Shown here one piece after another: positions 6,901-12,066 of a stretch of 12,066 nucleotides of DNA. Both the position numbers and the translations under genes were made by a program. A model generated the notes under the pieces. That model was given only the letters and a program-made list of their open reading frames with translations. It ran no database searches and was not told the origin of the DNA. Location of the stretch: the NCBI GenBank assembly GCA_964597945.1, contig CAZRAD010000084.1, forward strand, positions 1 to 12,066, given 5' to 3'. This DNA comes from JAPEKQ01 sp964597945. Lineage in GTDB: Bacteria > Joyebacterota > Joyebacteria > Joyebacterales > Joyebacteraceae. The first letter of the stretch is position 1, and the number at the start of each line of letters is the position of its first letter.

Positions 6901-7651
6901 CGATCTCATCGTCGAGCGTGCGCTTCGGCAGACGGTACTCCGGGATGCCGTATCGGAGCATGCCACCGGGGTCCGGAAGCGCCTCGAAGATGGTCACGTC
7001 GTGGCCCGCCTGCGCCAGGTAGTATGCGGCCGTCAGACTCGCGGGACCGGCGCCGACGGCGGCGACCCTGTGGCCGCTTCGCGCCGCCACGGGCGGCGAA
7101 TATGGACCCGGATGGGAAATGTCCCAATCGGCGGCGAAACGCTTCAGATAGTCGATGCAGACCGGTCCGTCGACGGCGTTCCGTCGACACTCGCCCTCAC
7201 ACGGACGGGTGCAGACGCGGCCGATGGAGAGCGGGAACGGATTGACCTCCTTGACCAGCTTCGTCGCGTCGCGGTACCTGCCCTGCGCGATGAGGGCGAT
7301 GTATCCCTGGACGTCGACGCTCGCGGGACACGCCTCCTTGCACGGGGCGATACAGTCGCCGCGATGATTCGAGAGCAGGAGTTCGAGCGCCATCCGTCTG
7401 ACGGCGCGAACGTCCTCGGTGTCCGTCCAGACCTTCATCCCCTCGGCCACCTTCGTACCGCAGGACGGGACGTACCGCTTCATGCCCTCGAGCTTGACGG
7501 CGCAGAGCCAGCACGATGCGAACGGCTCGAGCTGCTCGTCGTGACAGAGCGTCGGGATTCGGATGCCGTTCGCGCGCGCCGCCTCGAGGATGGTCACCCC
7601 CGATTCGACCTGCACGTCGGTACCGTTCAGTGTGATGCTTACGAGTGCCAC
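3926..7651 (-). CDS. NuoG/GltD-type fusion: multi-iron-sulfur FAD-NAD(P)H oxidoreductase with degenerate molybdopterin domain
   Basis: Probable core subunit of a soluble NAD(P)H/ferredoxin electron-transfer complex (inference). Numbering is from GTG 7651 (1241 aa). Domains: NuoG-like [2Fe-2S] ferredoxin (about 5-77; Cys36, 47, 50, 64); a GltD/NfnL/DPYD-type iron-sulfur region (His96, Cys100, 104, 108, 147, 151, 155, 165); FAD/NAD(P)H module with GAGPAS (200-205), PGGMLRYGIP (228-237), GGGNTAVD (331-338), YRRSR (355-359) and FAGGD (481-485); Cys580, 583, 585, 591; two [4Fe-4S] motifs (Cys630/633/636/640 and 673/676/679/683); a molybdopterin-type [4Fe-4S] motif (Cys709/712/716/744); and a molybdopterin fold to about 1125. 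The FDH Cys/Sec-His active site is missing, as is the C-terminal molybdopterin-binding domain. The start is backed by AGGAG nine bases upstream; ATG 7690 lacks one. Similar clostridial-type fusions are recalled, usually annotated only generically. It follows the NuoF-like gene by 61 bases. Confidence 0.93.
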   Translation of the reverse strand: MALVSITLNGTDVQVESGVTILEAARANGIRIPTLCHDEQLEPFASCWLCAVKLEGMKRYVPSCGTKVAEGMKVWTDTEDVRAVRRMALELLLSNHRGDCIAPCKEACPASVDVQGYIALIAQGRYRDATKLVKEVNPFPLSIGRVCTRPCEGECRRNAVDGPVCIDYLKRFAADWDISHPGPYSPPVAARSGHRVAAVGAGPASLTAAYYLAQAGHDVTIFEALPDPGGMLRYGIPEYRLPKRTLDDEIGLITGLGVEVKYGQRLGCDFTLSDLFDQGYEAVFLGLGAMASRTMRCPGEELDGVWAGTDFLGRMGLNDPPPVGRHVAIIGGGNTAVDAARTSLRLGAEKVTIVYRRSRKEMPAWDVEVDAAEEEGVEMHFLAAPTKIEGEGKCERLEFIRMELGEPDESGRRRPVPVEGSESVIEVDNVIAAIGQLPNLDCIQKTAEKDPDSLEAKLELTHWGTIIADENSGLTAVPGVFAGGDVVNGAATAIEAIAAGGRAAAAIIRMFHGEAVDAVPSYFNIQEERWDSFPEEELADVVRQERQEMPELPVAERIKTLDEVELGLTEAQALEETKRCLECGCAEGFSCQLREYAAEYEVTLGRLGGEVVSDPPDERHPFIRIEPEKCIMCGRCIRICQDVQGASALGFYRRGFVAQMKPALCEPLAMTDCESCGQCVESCPTAALTAKPVAVKPGPWDLESTVSTCGFCGTGCAVDLCTAAGDLVSIAPAAGVGVNEGNLCVRGRFGFRGALGERITAPRVNGSESTWGAAIDAASARLDGGAFFGSPRMTNEEAHTLASLARAAGGATGSFGLAGEGAVFGALERVLGHASSTATYEDVRNADTILVIDSDIAEEQTVAAISVRKAVQRGAGLVVIAERETRLALLADIWIPAGREQVGAVLSAMINHGLTEGMIDTGTLGFDISGLTELTASISGITPDSFASKAGMAVDDLKRAATLFCGADHVVTIASAAAFAPASACGDAHLAVALATLAGSGVGAGSGVLFLRVRANGQGLSDLGFEPAGGLCGPSCCGEDGGDLWAAIEAGKVTSAFIVGEDPVGAAVDPERVKAALGRLEHLVVMDTIETPTTSLADIVLPMAPPTGTTGSYTNSEHRVQTVVSANAAADGRATLEVLASLAARAGADVPGTPPEVYAALRGPYADQGMPDRPNGSVWSVPGRAEGRPAGGEAELAPPGCTGGEMIFDPRWTDAIEARFSRMAEEQGLSDHVVRRVGVSA

Positions 7652-7660
7652 CTTTGAACT

Positions 7661-7665
7661 CTCCT
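7661..7665 (-). promoter_or_regulatory. ribosome binding site deciding the start of the NuoG/GltD fusion
   Basis: AGGAG on the minus strand sits nine bases before the in-frame GTG at 7651-7649. The only upstream ATG (7690) has no purine-rich site in front of it. Starting at the GTG also puts the conserved ferredoxin-domain strand (VSITLNGTDV) immediately at the N-terminus, as in related proteins. Confidence 0.6.
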
Positions 7666-7712
7666 GGAAGCCGGTTCCCGCGGGATCCATCGCACGGACC
7701 CCGTCGACGAAT

Positions 7713-9503
7713 CTAGCGGACCGTCACGGCGTCGAACTTGCACGCCTGTCTGCAGGCGTCGCACCTCGTGCAGAGGTCATGATCGATCGTGTGCACTTTC
7801 TTGCGCTCCCCGGTGATGGCGCCGACCGGGCACTTCTTCGCGCAGACCGTGCACCCGATGCACTTGTCGGGATCGATGTCGTAGGTGATCAGCGCCTTGC
7901 ACGACAGCGCGGGACATCGCTTCTCGTTGATGTGCGCCTCGTACTCGTCGCGGAAGTACTTGATGGTCGTCAGTACGGGGTTCGGCGCAGACTGCCCGAG
8001 ACCGCAGAGCGAGGAGCCGATGATCTGTTCGCCGAGTTCGACGAGAAGATCGATGTCCCCCTCGCGCCCGTCGCCTGCGGTGATGCGCTCGAGGATCTCG
8101 AGCATGCGCTTCGTCCCGACGCGACAGAACGTGCACTTCCCACAGCTCTCGTCCTGCGTGAAGTTCAGGAAGAACCGCGCGATGTCGACCATGCAGGTCG
8201 AGTCGTCCATGACGACCATGCCGCCGGACCCCATGATGGCGCCCGTCTTCGTGATCGACTCGTAGTCGATGGGCGTGTCCATGAACTCGACCGGCACGCA
8301 GCCGCCCGACGGACCTCCCAGCTGAACGGCCTTGAACGAACGCCCCTCGGGGACGCCGCCGCCGACCTCTTCGATGACCTGTCTGATCGTCAGACCCATC
8401 GGAACCTCGACGAGCCCGCCGCGCGTGATCTTGCCGGCGAGCGCGAAGACCTTGGTCCCCTTGCTCGACTCGGTGCCGTACGCGGCGTAGGCGGCCGCAC
8501 CGTTGCTGATGATCCACGGGACGTTGGCGTAGGTCTCGACGTTGTTGTTGTTCGTCGGCTTGCCCCAGAGACCCTTGACTGCTGGATACGGGGGACGGAG
8601 CCGCGGCATGCCGCGCTGTCCCTCGATCGATGCGATGAGGGCCGTCTCCTCACCGCAGACGAACGCTCCGGCGCCCTCCTTGATGTGGACCTTGAAGGAG
8701 AAGTCGGAACCGAAGATGTTCTCGCCGATGAAACCGCGCTCGGTGGCGTCCTCGATGGCGATCCTCAAACGCTTGATGGCGAGCGGGTACTCGGCACGAA
8801 CATAGAAGTAGCCCTCCTGCGCACCGATGGCGAACGCCGCGATCGCCAGACCTTCGAGCACGCTGTGTGGGTCACCCTCGAGGATGCTCCTGTCCATGAA
8901 CGCGCCCGGATCGCCCTCGTCTGCGTTGACGATCACGTACTTCACATCACCCGGCGCCTTCTTGGCGAGACCCCACTTGATCCCTGTCGGGAATCCCGCC
9001 CCTCCGCGACCGCGGAGTCCGGACGCCTTGAGCTCCTCGATGACGTCGTCCGGCGACATCTGCTTGACGACCTTCGTGAGCGCGGCGTAGCCGCCGACCT
9101 CGATGTACTCATCGATCGACTCCGGGTCGATGACACCCGCGTTTCGGAGTACGAGGCGAACCTGTTGATCGTAATACGTCTCGTCGGGGAGCTCTCTGCC
9201 CTCAGCGCGCACCAGCCAATCGTCGACCGGCTTCCCGCCGACGACGTGCTCCTCCACAACCCGTCCCACCTGGTCCGCAGTGAGTCCTCCGTATGTGTAC
9301 TTCGCGCCCCCGCTGGTCACGACATCGACGATCGGCTCCCGATAGCACATGCCGACGCATCCGGTGCGCCGGAGGCGGGCGTCGACGCCCTTCTCCTTGA
9401 ACTCCCGCTGGAACGCGCTGAAGACGTCGGCCGCCCCCGCGGCAATGCCGCAGCTCGAGAGCCCGACGGTGACCTCAACGGTCGCACCTGTCTTCGCCAT
9501 CAT
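7713..9503 (-). CDS. NuoF/HndC/HydB-like NADH-binding FMN iron-sulfur subunit
   Basis: Flavin subunit that exchanges electrons between NAD(H) and iron-sulfur clusters; 596 residues. Order: thioredoxin-like ferredoxin domain (about 9-90; Cys18, Cys49, Cys53, only three cysteines); NuoF-type FMN/NADH domain with GLRGRGGAGFPTG (162-174), NADEGDPGAF (193-202) and CGEETALIASIEG (283-295); SLBB-like segment; [4Fe-4S] site Cys454, 457, 460 and 500; Cys530/Cys535; and a C-terminal two-cluster ferredoxin domain (Cys548/551/554/558 and 578/581/584/588). Extra domains at both ends are typical of subunits of soluble NAD(P)-linked and electron-bifurcating hydrogenases (HndC, HydB), not of respiratory complex I. 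Two tandem ATGs (9503, 9500) follow GGAGAGAG; the second has the better spacing. Its flanking genes encode the NuoE-like and NuoG/GltD-like partners. Bifurcation is inferred, not shown. Confidence 0.95.
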   Translation of the reverse strand: MMAKTGATVEVTVGLSSCGIAAGAADVFSAFQREFKEKGVDARLRRTGCVGMCYREPIVDVVTSGGAKYTYGGLTADQVGRVVEEHVVGGKPVDDWLVRAEGRELPDETYYDQQVRLVLRNAGVIDPESIDEYIEVGGYAALTKVVKQMSPDDVIEELKASGLRGRGGAGFPTGIKWGLAKKAPGDVKYVIVNADEGDPGAFMDRSILEGDPHSVLEGLAIAAFAIGAQEGYFYVRAEYPLAIKRLRIAIEDATERGFIGENIFGSDFSFKVHIKEGAGAFVCGEETALIASIEGQRGMPRLRPPYPAVKGLWGKPTNNNNVETYANVPWIISNGAAAYAAYGTESSKGTKVFALAGKITRGGLVEVPMGLTIRQVIEEVGGGVPEGRSFKAVQLGGPSGGCVPVEFMDTPIDYESITKTGAIMGSGGMVVMDDSTCMVDIARFFLNFTQDESCGKCTFCRVGTKRMLEILERITAGDGREGDIDLLVELGEQIIGSSLCGLGQSAPNPVLTTIKYFRDEYEAHINEKRCPALSCKALITYDIDPDKCIGCTVCAKKCPVGAITGERKKVHTIDHDLCTRCDACRQACKFDAVTVR

Positions 9504-9542
9504 CTCTCTCCGATGATTCGTGTGGTTCGTGACGCGGCCCGC

Positions 9543-9565
9543 CGGGCTTCCGCCCGACGCGGGCG
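9543..9565 (-). promoter_or_regulatory. overlapping alternative hairpins between the NuoE-like and NuoF-like genes
   Basis: In the 63-base gap on the minus strand, CGGGC-GGAA-GCCCG (9556-9543) forms a 5-bp stem with a GNRA-type tetraloop. An overlapping 6-bp stem, CGCCCG-CGT-CGGGCG (9565-9551), is mutually exclusive with it. No uridine run follows. This may be an mRNA processing or translation-balancing element, or chance in GC-rich DNA. Confidence 0.3.
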
Positions 9566-9566
9566 C

Positions 9567-10058
9567 CTAGTCGCCGTACTCCCTGATGATCTTGCGCGCC
9601 TCATCCGGTGTCAGCCGGCCGTAGGTGTTGTCCTCGATCATGATGACGGGCGCCAGACTGCAGCACCCGATGCAGGCAACCGATTCGACCGTGAACTTCC
9701 CGTCCTCGGTCGTGGCGCCATCGGTCACGCCGAGTTCGTCGCAGAGCGCATCCGTGATCGCCGTCGCACCCTGCACGTGACACGCGGTCCCGTGACAGAC
9801 CTTGACGACGTACTTGCCCACGGGCGCCATTCTGAACTGCGCGTAGAAGCTGGCGACGCCGAAGATCTGCGCCGGCGGGACGCCAAGCCGCTCGCCGATG
9901 CGCTTCATCACCTCCGGCGGCAGGTATCCGATGCGTTCCTGCACCTGCTGAAGCACCGGGATGACGCTCCCGCGAAGGCCCGCGTACTTCGCCGCGACCT
10001 CGTCGGCCACGCCGAGGTACTCCACCATTCTCTCGCTCTGAGCCACCGTGTCCTCCAT
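9567..10058 (-). CDS. NuoE/HndA/HydC-like [2Fe-2S] thioredoxin-fold subunit
   Basis: Small electron-transfer subunit that partners NuoF-type flavoproteins; 163 residues, normal for the family. The helical N-terminal half contains ERIGYLPPEV and GVASFYAQF, both characteristic. The ligands follow the family pattern Cx4C and Cx3C: Cys88 and Cys93 (CHGTAC), then Cys129 and Cys133 (CIGCC). I chose ATG at 10058, preceded closely by GGAGGA. An upstream in-frame ATG at 10079 would add seven residues but has no ribosome site. It lies 31 bases after ndk and 63 bases before the NuoF-like gene, in the usual E-F order. Without a hydrogenase in view, the name hndA or hydC would overstate the function; nuoE would wrongly imply complex I. 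Confidence 0.94.
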   Translation of the reverse strand: MEDTVAQSERMVEYLGVADEVAAKYAGLRGSVIPVLQQVQERIGYLPPEVMKRIGERLGVPPAQIFGVASFYAQFRMAPVGKYVVKVCHGTACHVQGATAITDALCDELGVTDGATTEDGKFTVESVACIGCCSLAPVIMIEDNTYGRLTPDEARKIIREYGD

Positions 10059-10089
10059 CGCTCCTCCGAGCTCTCCCATGTGGGGCGAG

Positions 10090-10512
10090 CTATCCGGCTA
10101 TCGTTCGCGGGCAGTCACCGAAGTGGATCGCAGACTCATGCGCGACCCGCTCGGGCGAGTCCGAAGCGTGTACCGCGTTCTGCGTGAGACTCCTGCCGTA
10201 GGTCGCTCTGATGGTCCCCTGCTCCGCCTGCTCCGGATCGGTCGCGCCGATGAACGAGCGAAGCGCCGGCACCGCGTCGGGCGCCTCGAGCAGCACGCCG
10301 ACGGTCATACCGGATGTAACGAACTCGATAAGCGTATCGAAGAACGGCTTGCCGACGTGCACGTCGTAGAAGATGTGCGCCTCGTCGCTCGTGAGCCTTC
10401 GGGACGCGAGCCCGACGATGCGGAATCCACCCCTCTCGAGCTCCGCGAGAATGGGACCGGTGAGTCCCTCGCTCACGGCGCGCGGTTTGACCATCAGAAA
10501 TGTCCTGTCCAT
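10090..10512 (-). CDS. ndk: nucleoside diphosphate kinase
   Basis: Transfers the terminal phosphate between nucleoside triphosphates and diphosphates through a phosphohistidine; cytoplasmic. The 140 residues are full length. The catalytic histidine is His115 in NAVHASDSPE. Lys9 (MVKP), the HVGKPFF segment, the FVTSGMTVGVLLE strand, GATDPEQA and GTIRATYG all match the family. Two sites depart from consensus: the residue after Lys-Pro is Arg11 where Asp is usual, and the active-site HGSD is HASD (Ala116). Its ATG shares one base with the korC stop (TGATG), a sign of coupled translation. Placement beside 2-oxoacid oxidoreductase genes suggests a link to GTP/ATP exchange around succinyl-CoA synthetase, but sucCD is not in view (inference). 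Confidence 0.95.
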   Translation of the reverse strand: MDRTFLMVKPRAVSEGLTGPILAELERGGFRIVGLASRRLTSDEAHIFYDVHVGKPFFDTLIEFVTSGMTVGVLLEAPDAVPALRSFIGATDPEQAEQGTIRATYGRSLTQNAVHASDSPERVAHESAIHFGDCPRTIAG

Positions 10513-11072
10513 CAGTTGGTCTTCTCCCTTGCCTTTATCGCTGCCTCGCGCCCGACATCGAGCGCCTTCTGATTCAGCTCCTCGGTGCCCTCCGGCACGC
10601 GAGCCATGACCGCCTTCGACAGGCTGTCCCAATCGACAACGCCCGTCAGCGCGGCGATGGCGCCGAGAGCGACCACGTTGGCGAACAGCATCCTCCCGCA
10701 ATGCTCGACCGCGAGCATGGTGAACGGGATCTGGATGGTCCCCTCACGCGCTACCGTATCCACGAGGTACGAGTCGACGACCATCAGTCCGCCGTCCTTG
10801 AGAGAATCGGCGTACTCGTCGGCCGCCACCTGCGTCATCGCGAGCAGGACATCGACCTTCGTTGCCTTCGGATAGTCGATCTCCTCTGTCGATATCACAA
10901 CATCGGTCTTGCTCTTGCCGCCGCGAGCCTCCGGTCCGTAGCTCTGTGTCTGTACGGTGTTCTTGCCGTCGTAGACGGACGCCGCCTCCGCCAGGAGCTT
11001 CCCGCCCAGCATCAGCCCCTGTCCTCCGGATCCCGAGAGGCGAACCTCGAACCTGCCCCCACTCTTCGTCAC
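10512..11072 (-). CDS. korC: 2-oxoacid:ferredoxin oxidoreductase, gamma subunit (KorC-like)
   Basis: Gamma subunit of a CoA-acylating 2-oxoacid:ferredoxin oxidoreductase, most likely 2-oxoglutarate, which makes succinyl-CoA, CO2 and reduced ferredoxin, or runs in reverse for CO2 fixation. From GTG 11072 it has 186 residues, typical for the gamma domain. Visible motifs are RLSGSGGQGLMLGGKLLAEA (residues 11-30), QSYGPEARGGKSKTDVVIS (43-61) and the NVVALGAIAALTG segment (132-144). The GTG follows GAGGGTG at good spacing and puts the core near the N-terminus. An upstream in-frame TTG (11117) would add 15 residues of arginine- and serine-rich sequence unlike the family. The gap from korB is 68 bases with this start. 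The stop overlaps the ndk start by one base. Substrate specificity within the family is not proven. Confidence 0.92.
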   Translation of the reverse strand: MTKSGGRFEVRLSGSGGQGLMLGGKLLAEAASVYDGKNTVQTQSYGPEARGGKSKTDVVISTEEIDYPKATKVDVLLAMTQVAADEYADSLKDGGLMVVDSYLVDTVAREGTIQIPFTMLAVEHCGRMLFANVVALGAIAALTGVVDWDSLSKAVMARVPEGTEELNQKALDVGREAAIKAREKTN

Positions 11073-11140
11073 GTGAGCACCCTCGCTGCTGAGCCGCCCC
11101 GACCGCGTGGGCCTCAAGGCAGCCGCCTCGCCGACAGACG

Positions 11141-12046
11141 CTAGCCGATCGCCTTGAGTCGGTCTCCCAGTCGCTCGTACCGCTCCATGGTCTCCCGCAG
11201 CTGAGTCGCCACGGTCGCCGAATCGCTCGTCAGGCGCTCCGCGAGGTTGTCGTACACCTCGATGAACTCGGGCAGGTAGTTCTCCACGAAGATGCCGCGG
11301 GTGAACTTGCCTTCGAGCTCCTCAGGTGACATCCTCTCGGCCTGCTTGAGCGTCACCGAACTGTCCTTCATCCACCGGAACATGTCCACGGGGGACTTGT
11401 ACTGGTTCAGTCTTCCGTAGCTCGTGTAGCAGTTGCTCATCACCTCGACGACCGAGAACCCGCGGTGACGGATCGCCTGCTCGAGGAGCTTGTCCAGTTC
11501 GCGGACGTGATAGACGGACGTCCTGGCGACGAACGAGGCGCCGGCGCCGGCGGCCAGCGCCGACGCGTCGAACTCGTGCTCCACATTCCCGTACGGCGCG
11601 GTCGTGCCGCGCTTGCCGTGCGGCGTCGTCGGCGAATACTGCCCGCCGGTCATGCCGTAGATACAGTTGTTGGCGACGATCGCGGTGATATCGATGTTCC
11701 GGCGGCACGCGTGAATGAAGTGATTGCCGCCGATCGCGAGCGCGTCGCCATCGCCCATCGCCGCGAGGACGGTGAGCTTCGGATTGGCGAGTTTGACGCC
11801 CGTCGCGAATGCGAGAGCGCGACCGTGCGTCGTGTGCAGCGTGTTCGAGTCGACATAGGTCGGCATACGACCGGTGCACCCGATGCCGGATACGGTCACA
11901 ATATCGTTCTTGGGGATCTCCATCTTCGAGATGACCCGGAGAAGGCTGCTCATGATGACGCCGAGACCACAGCCTCCGCACCAGACCGTCGGCAGCTTCT
12001 TGTGCGGCTGGAGATAGGTTCGCGCTGTCTCTATCGCCTGACTCAT
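11141..12046 (-). CDS. korB: 2-oxoacid:ferredoxin oxidoreductase, beta subunit (KorB-like, thiamine diphosphate-binding)
   Basis: Catalytic thiamine diphosphate subunit of 2-oxoglutarate-type ferredoxin oxidoreductase; 301 residues. The cofactor motif begins at GDGDALAIGG (98-107) and ends at NNCIYGMTGGQYSPTTP (126-142), the form typical of 2-oxoglutarate rather than pyruvate enzymes. Likely ligands for the single [4Fe-4S] cluster are Cys23 and Cys26 (WCGGCG), Cys57 (GIGCTG) and Cys206 (MSNCYTSYG). ATG at 12046 is preceded by GGAGGA at nine bases. The alpha subunit gene should lie immediately upstream beyond the right edge; a possible ATGA overlap is consistent with that. Together with korC it would feed reduced ferredoxin to the downstream NAD(P)H/ferredoxin complex (inference). 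Other 2-oxoacid specificities cannot be excluded. Confidence 0.95.
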   Translation of the reverse strand: MSQAIETARTYLQPHKKLPTVWCGGCGLGVIMSSLLRVISKMEIPKNDIVTVSGIGCTGRMPTYVDSNTLHTTHGRALAFATGVKLANPKLTVLAAMGDGDALAIGGNHFIHACRRNIDITAIVANNCIYGMTGGQYSPTTPHGKRGTTAPYGNVEHEFDASALAAGAGASFVARTSVYHVRELDKLLEQAIRHRGFSVVEVMSNCYTSYGRLNQYKSPVDMFRWMKDSSVTLKQAERMSPEELEGKFTRGIFVENYLPEFIEVYDNLAERLTSDSATVATQLRETMERYERLGDRLKAIG

Positions 12047-12066
12047 GCGCTCAGTTCCTCCGTCAC

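Noticed and set aside
3926..7651. Calling the fusion a formate dehydrogenase, glutamate synthase small subunit or complex I NuoG
   Set aside because: The FDH active-site Cys/Sec motif is absent, no gltB partner is in the window, and no membrane nuo subunits are present. The domain mix does not fit any one of these names.
7652..7690. ATG 7690 as the start of the fusion gene
   Set aside because: It lacks a ribosome site and adds 13 residues before the conserved domain, whereas GTG 7651 has AGGAG at nine bases. It remains possible.
3926..10058. A [FeFe]- or [NiFe]-hydrogenase associated with the NuoEF-like genes
   Set aside because: No H-cluster or NiFe cysteine motifs occur in any product here. 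A hydrogenase elsewhere in the genome cannot be excluded.
7563..10187. An 874-codon open frame on the plus strand
   Set aside because: It runs antisense across three well-supported genes and their gaps, and its translation is arginine/aspartate-rich with no recognisable domain. It is a codon-bias shadow in GC-rich DNA. The same holds for plus-strand frames at 1579-2598, 5153-6238 and 6266-7657.
11073..11117. TTG 11117 as the start of korC
   Set aside because: The extra 15 residues are arginine- and serine-rich and unlike the family. The GTG at 11072 has a better-placed ribosome site and matches the usual N-terminus.
12043..12066. The 3' end of an upstream gene (probably korA) overlapping the korB start as ATGA
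   Set aside because: Only about 24 bases are available. One frame would end at the ATGA overlap and another at TGA 12065-12063; the sequence cannot decide, so no partial gene is annotated.
1..12066. tRNA or rRNA genes, CRISPR arrays, insertion sequences, tandem repeats
   Set aside because: None seen on either strand by reading. The window is almost fully occupied by ordinary coding sequence.

Overview
This window is part of a GC-rich bacterial chromosome (roughly 60-65% G+C by eye, not computed). All eleven protein genes lie on the minus strand and are tightly packed. They read from the right edge (12066) to the left edge (1). The largest gap is about 120 bases. I see no RNA genes, mobile elements, CRISPR arrays or repeats. 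The gene set suggests an anaerobe or facultative anaerobe with ferredoxin-based central metabolism. The sequence alone does not place it in a phylum; an uncultivated lineage is plausible.

Right block (12046 to 3926), energy metabolism: korB and korC (2-oxoacid:ferredoxin oxidoreductase beta and gamma) are followed by ndk (nucleoside diphosphate kinase). Next come a NuoE/HndA-like [2Fe-2S] subunit, a NuoF/HndC/HydB-like FMN/NADH subunit with extra N- and C-terminal iron-sulfur domains, and a very large (about 1241 aa) multidomain subunit. That last protein strings together a NuoG-type [2Fe-2S] ferredoxin domain, a GltD/NfnL-type FAD-NAD(P)H module, three further iron-sulfur segments and a molybdopterin-oxidoreductase fold that has lost the formate dehydrogenase active-site Cys/Sec motif. 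The last three genes look like a soluble, cytoplasmic flavin-based NAD(P)H/ferredoxin electron-transfer complex. No hydrogenase, formate dehydrogenase or membrane subunit is in view. The kor enzyme would supply reduced ferredoxin, which the complex could exchange with NAD(H) and NADP(H).

Left block (3806 to 1), fatty acid and phospholipid initiation: rpmF (ribosomal protein L32), plsX, fabH, fabD and fabG (cut by the left edge). This is the classic rpmF-plsX-fab cluster, but yceD (DUF177), which usually precedes rpmF, is missing. The 119-base junction between the blocks holds a plausible sigma70-type promoter, whose -35 box overlaps the stop codon of the giant redox subunit, and a strong 13-bp RNA hairpin in the presumed rpmF leader.

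The points most worth a second look are the NuoG-GltD fusion with its dead molybdopterin domain and its likely role with kor, the FabG residues that predict NADH rather than NADPH preference, the active-site substitutions in Ndk, and the rpmF leader hairpin.
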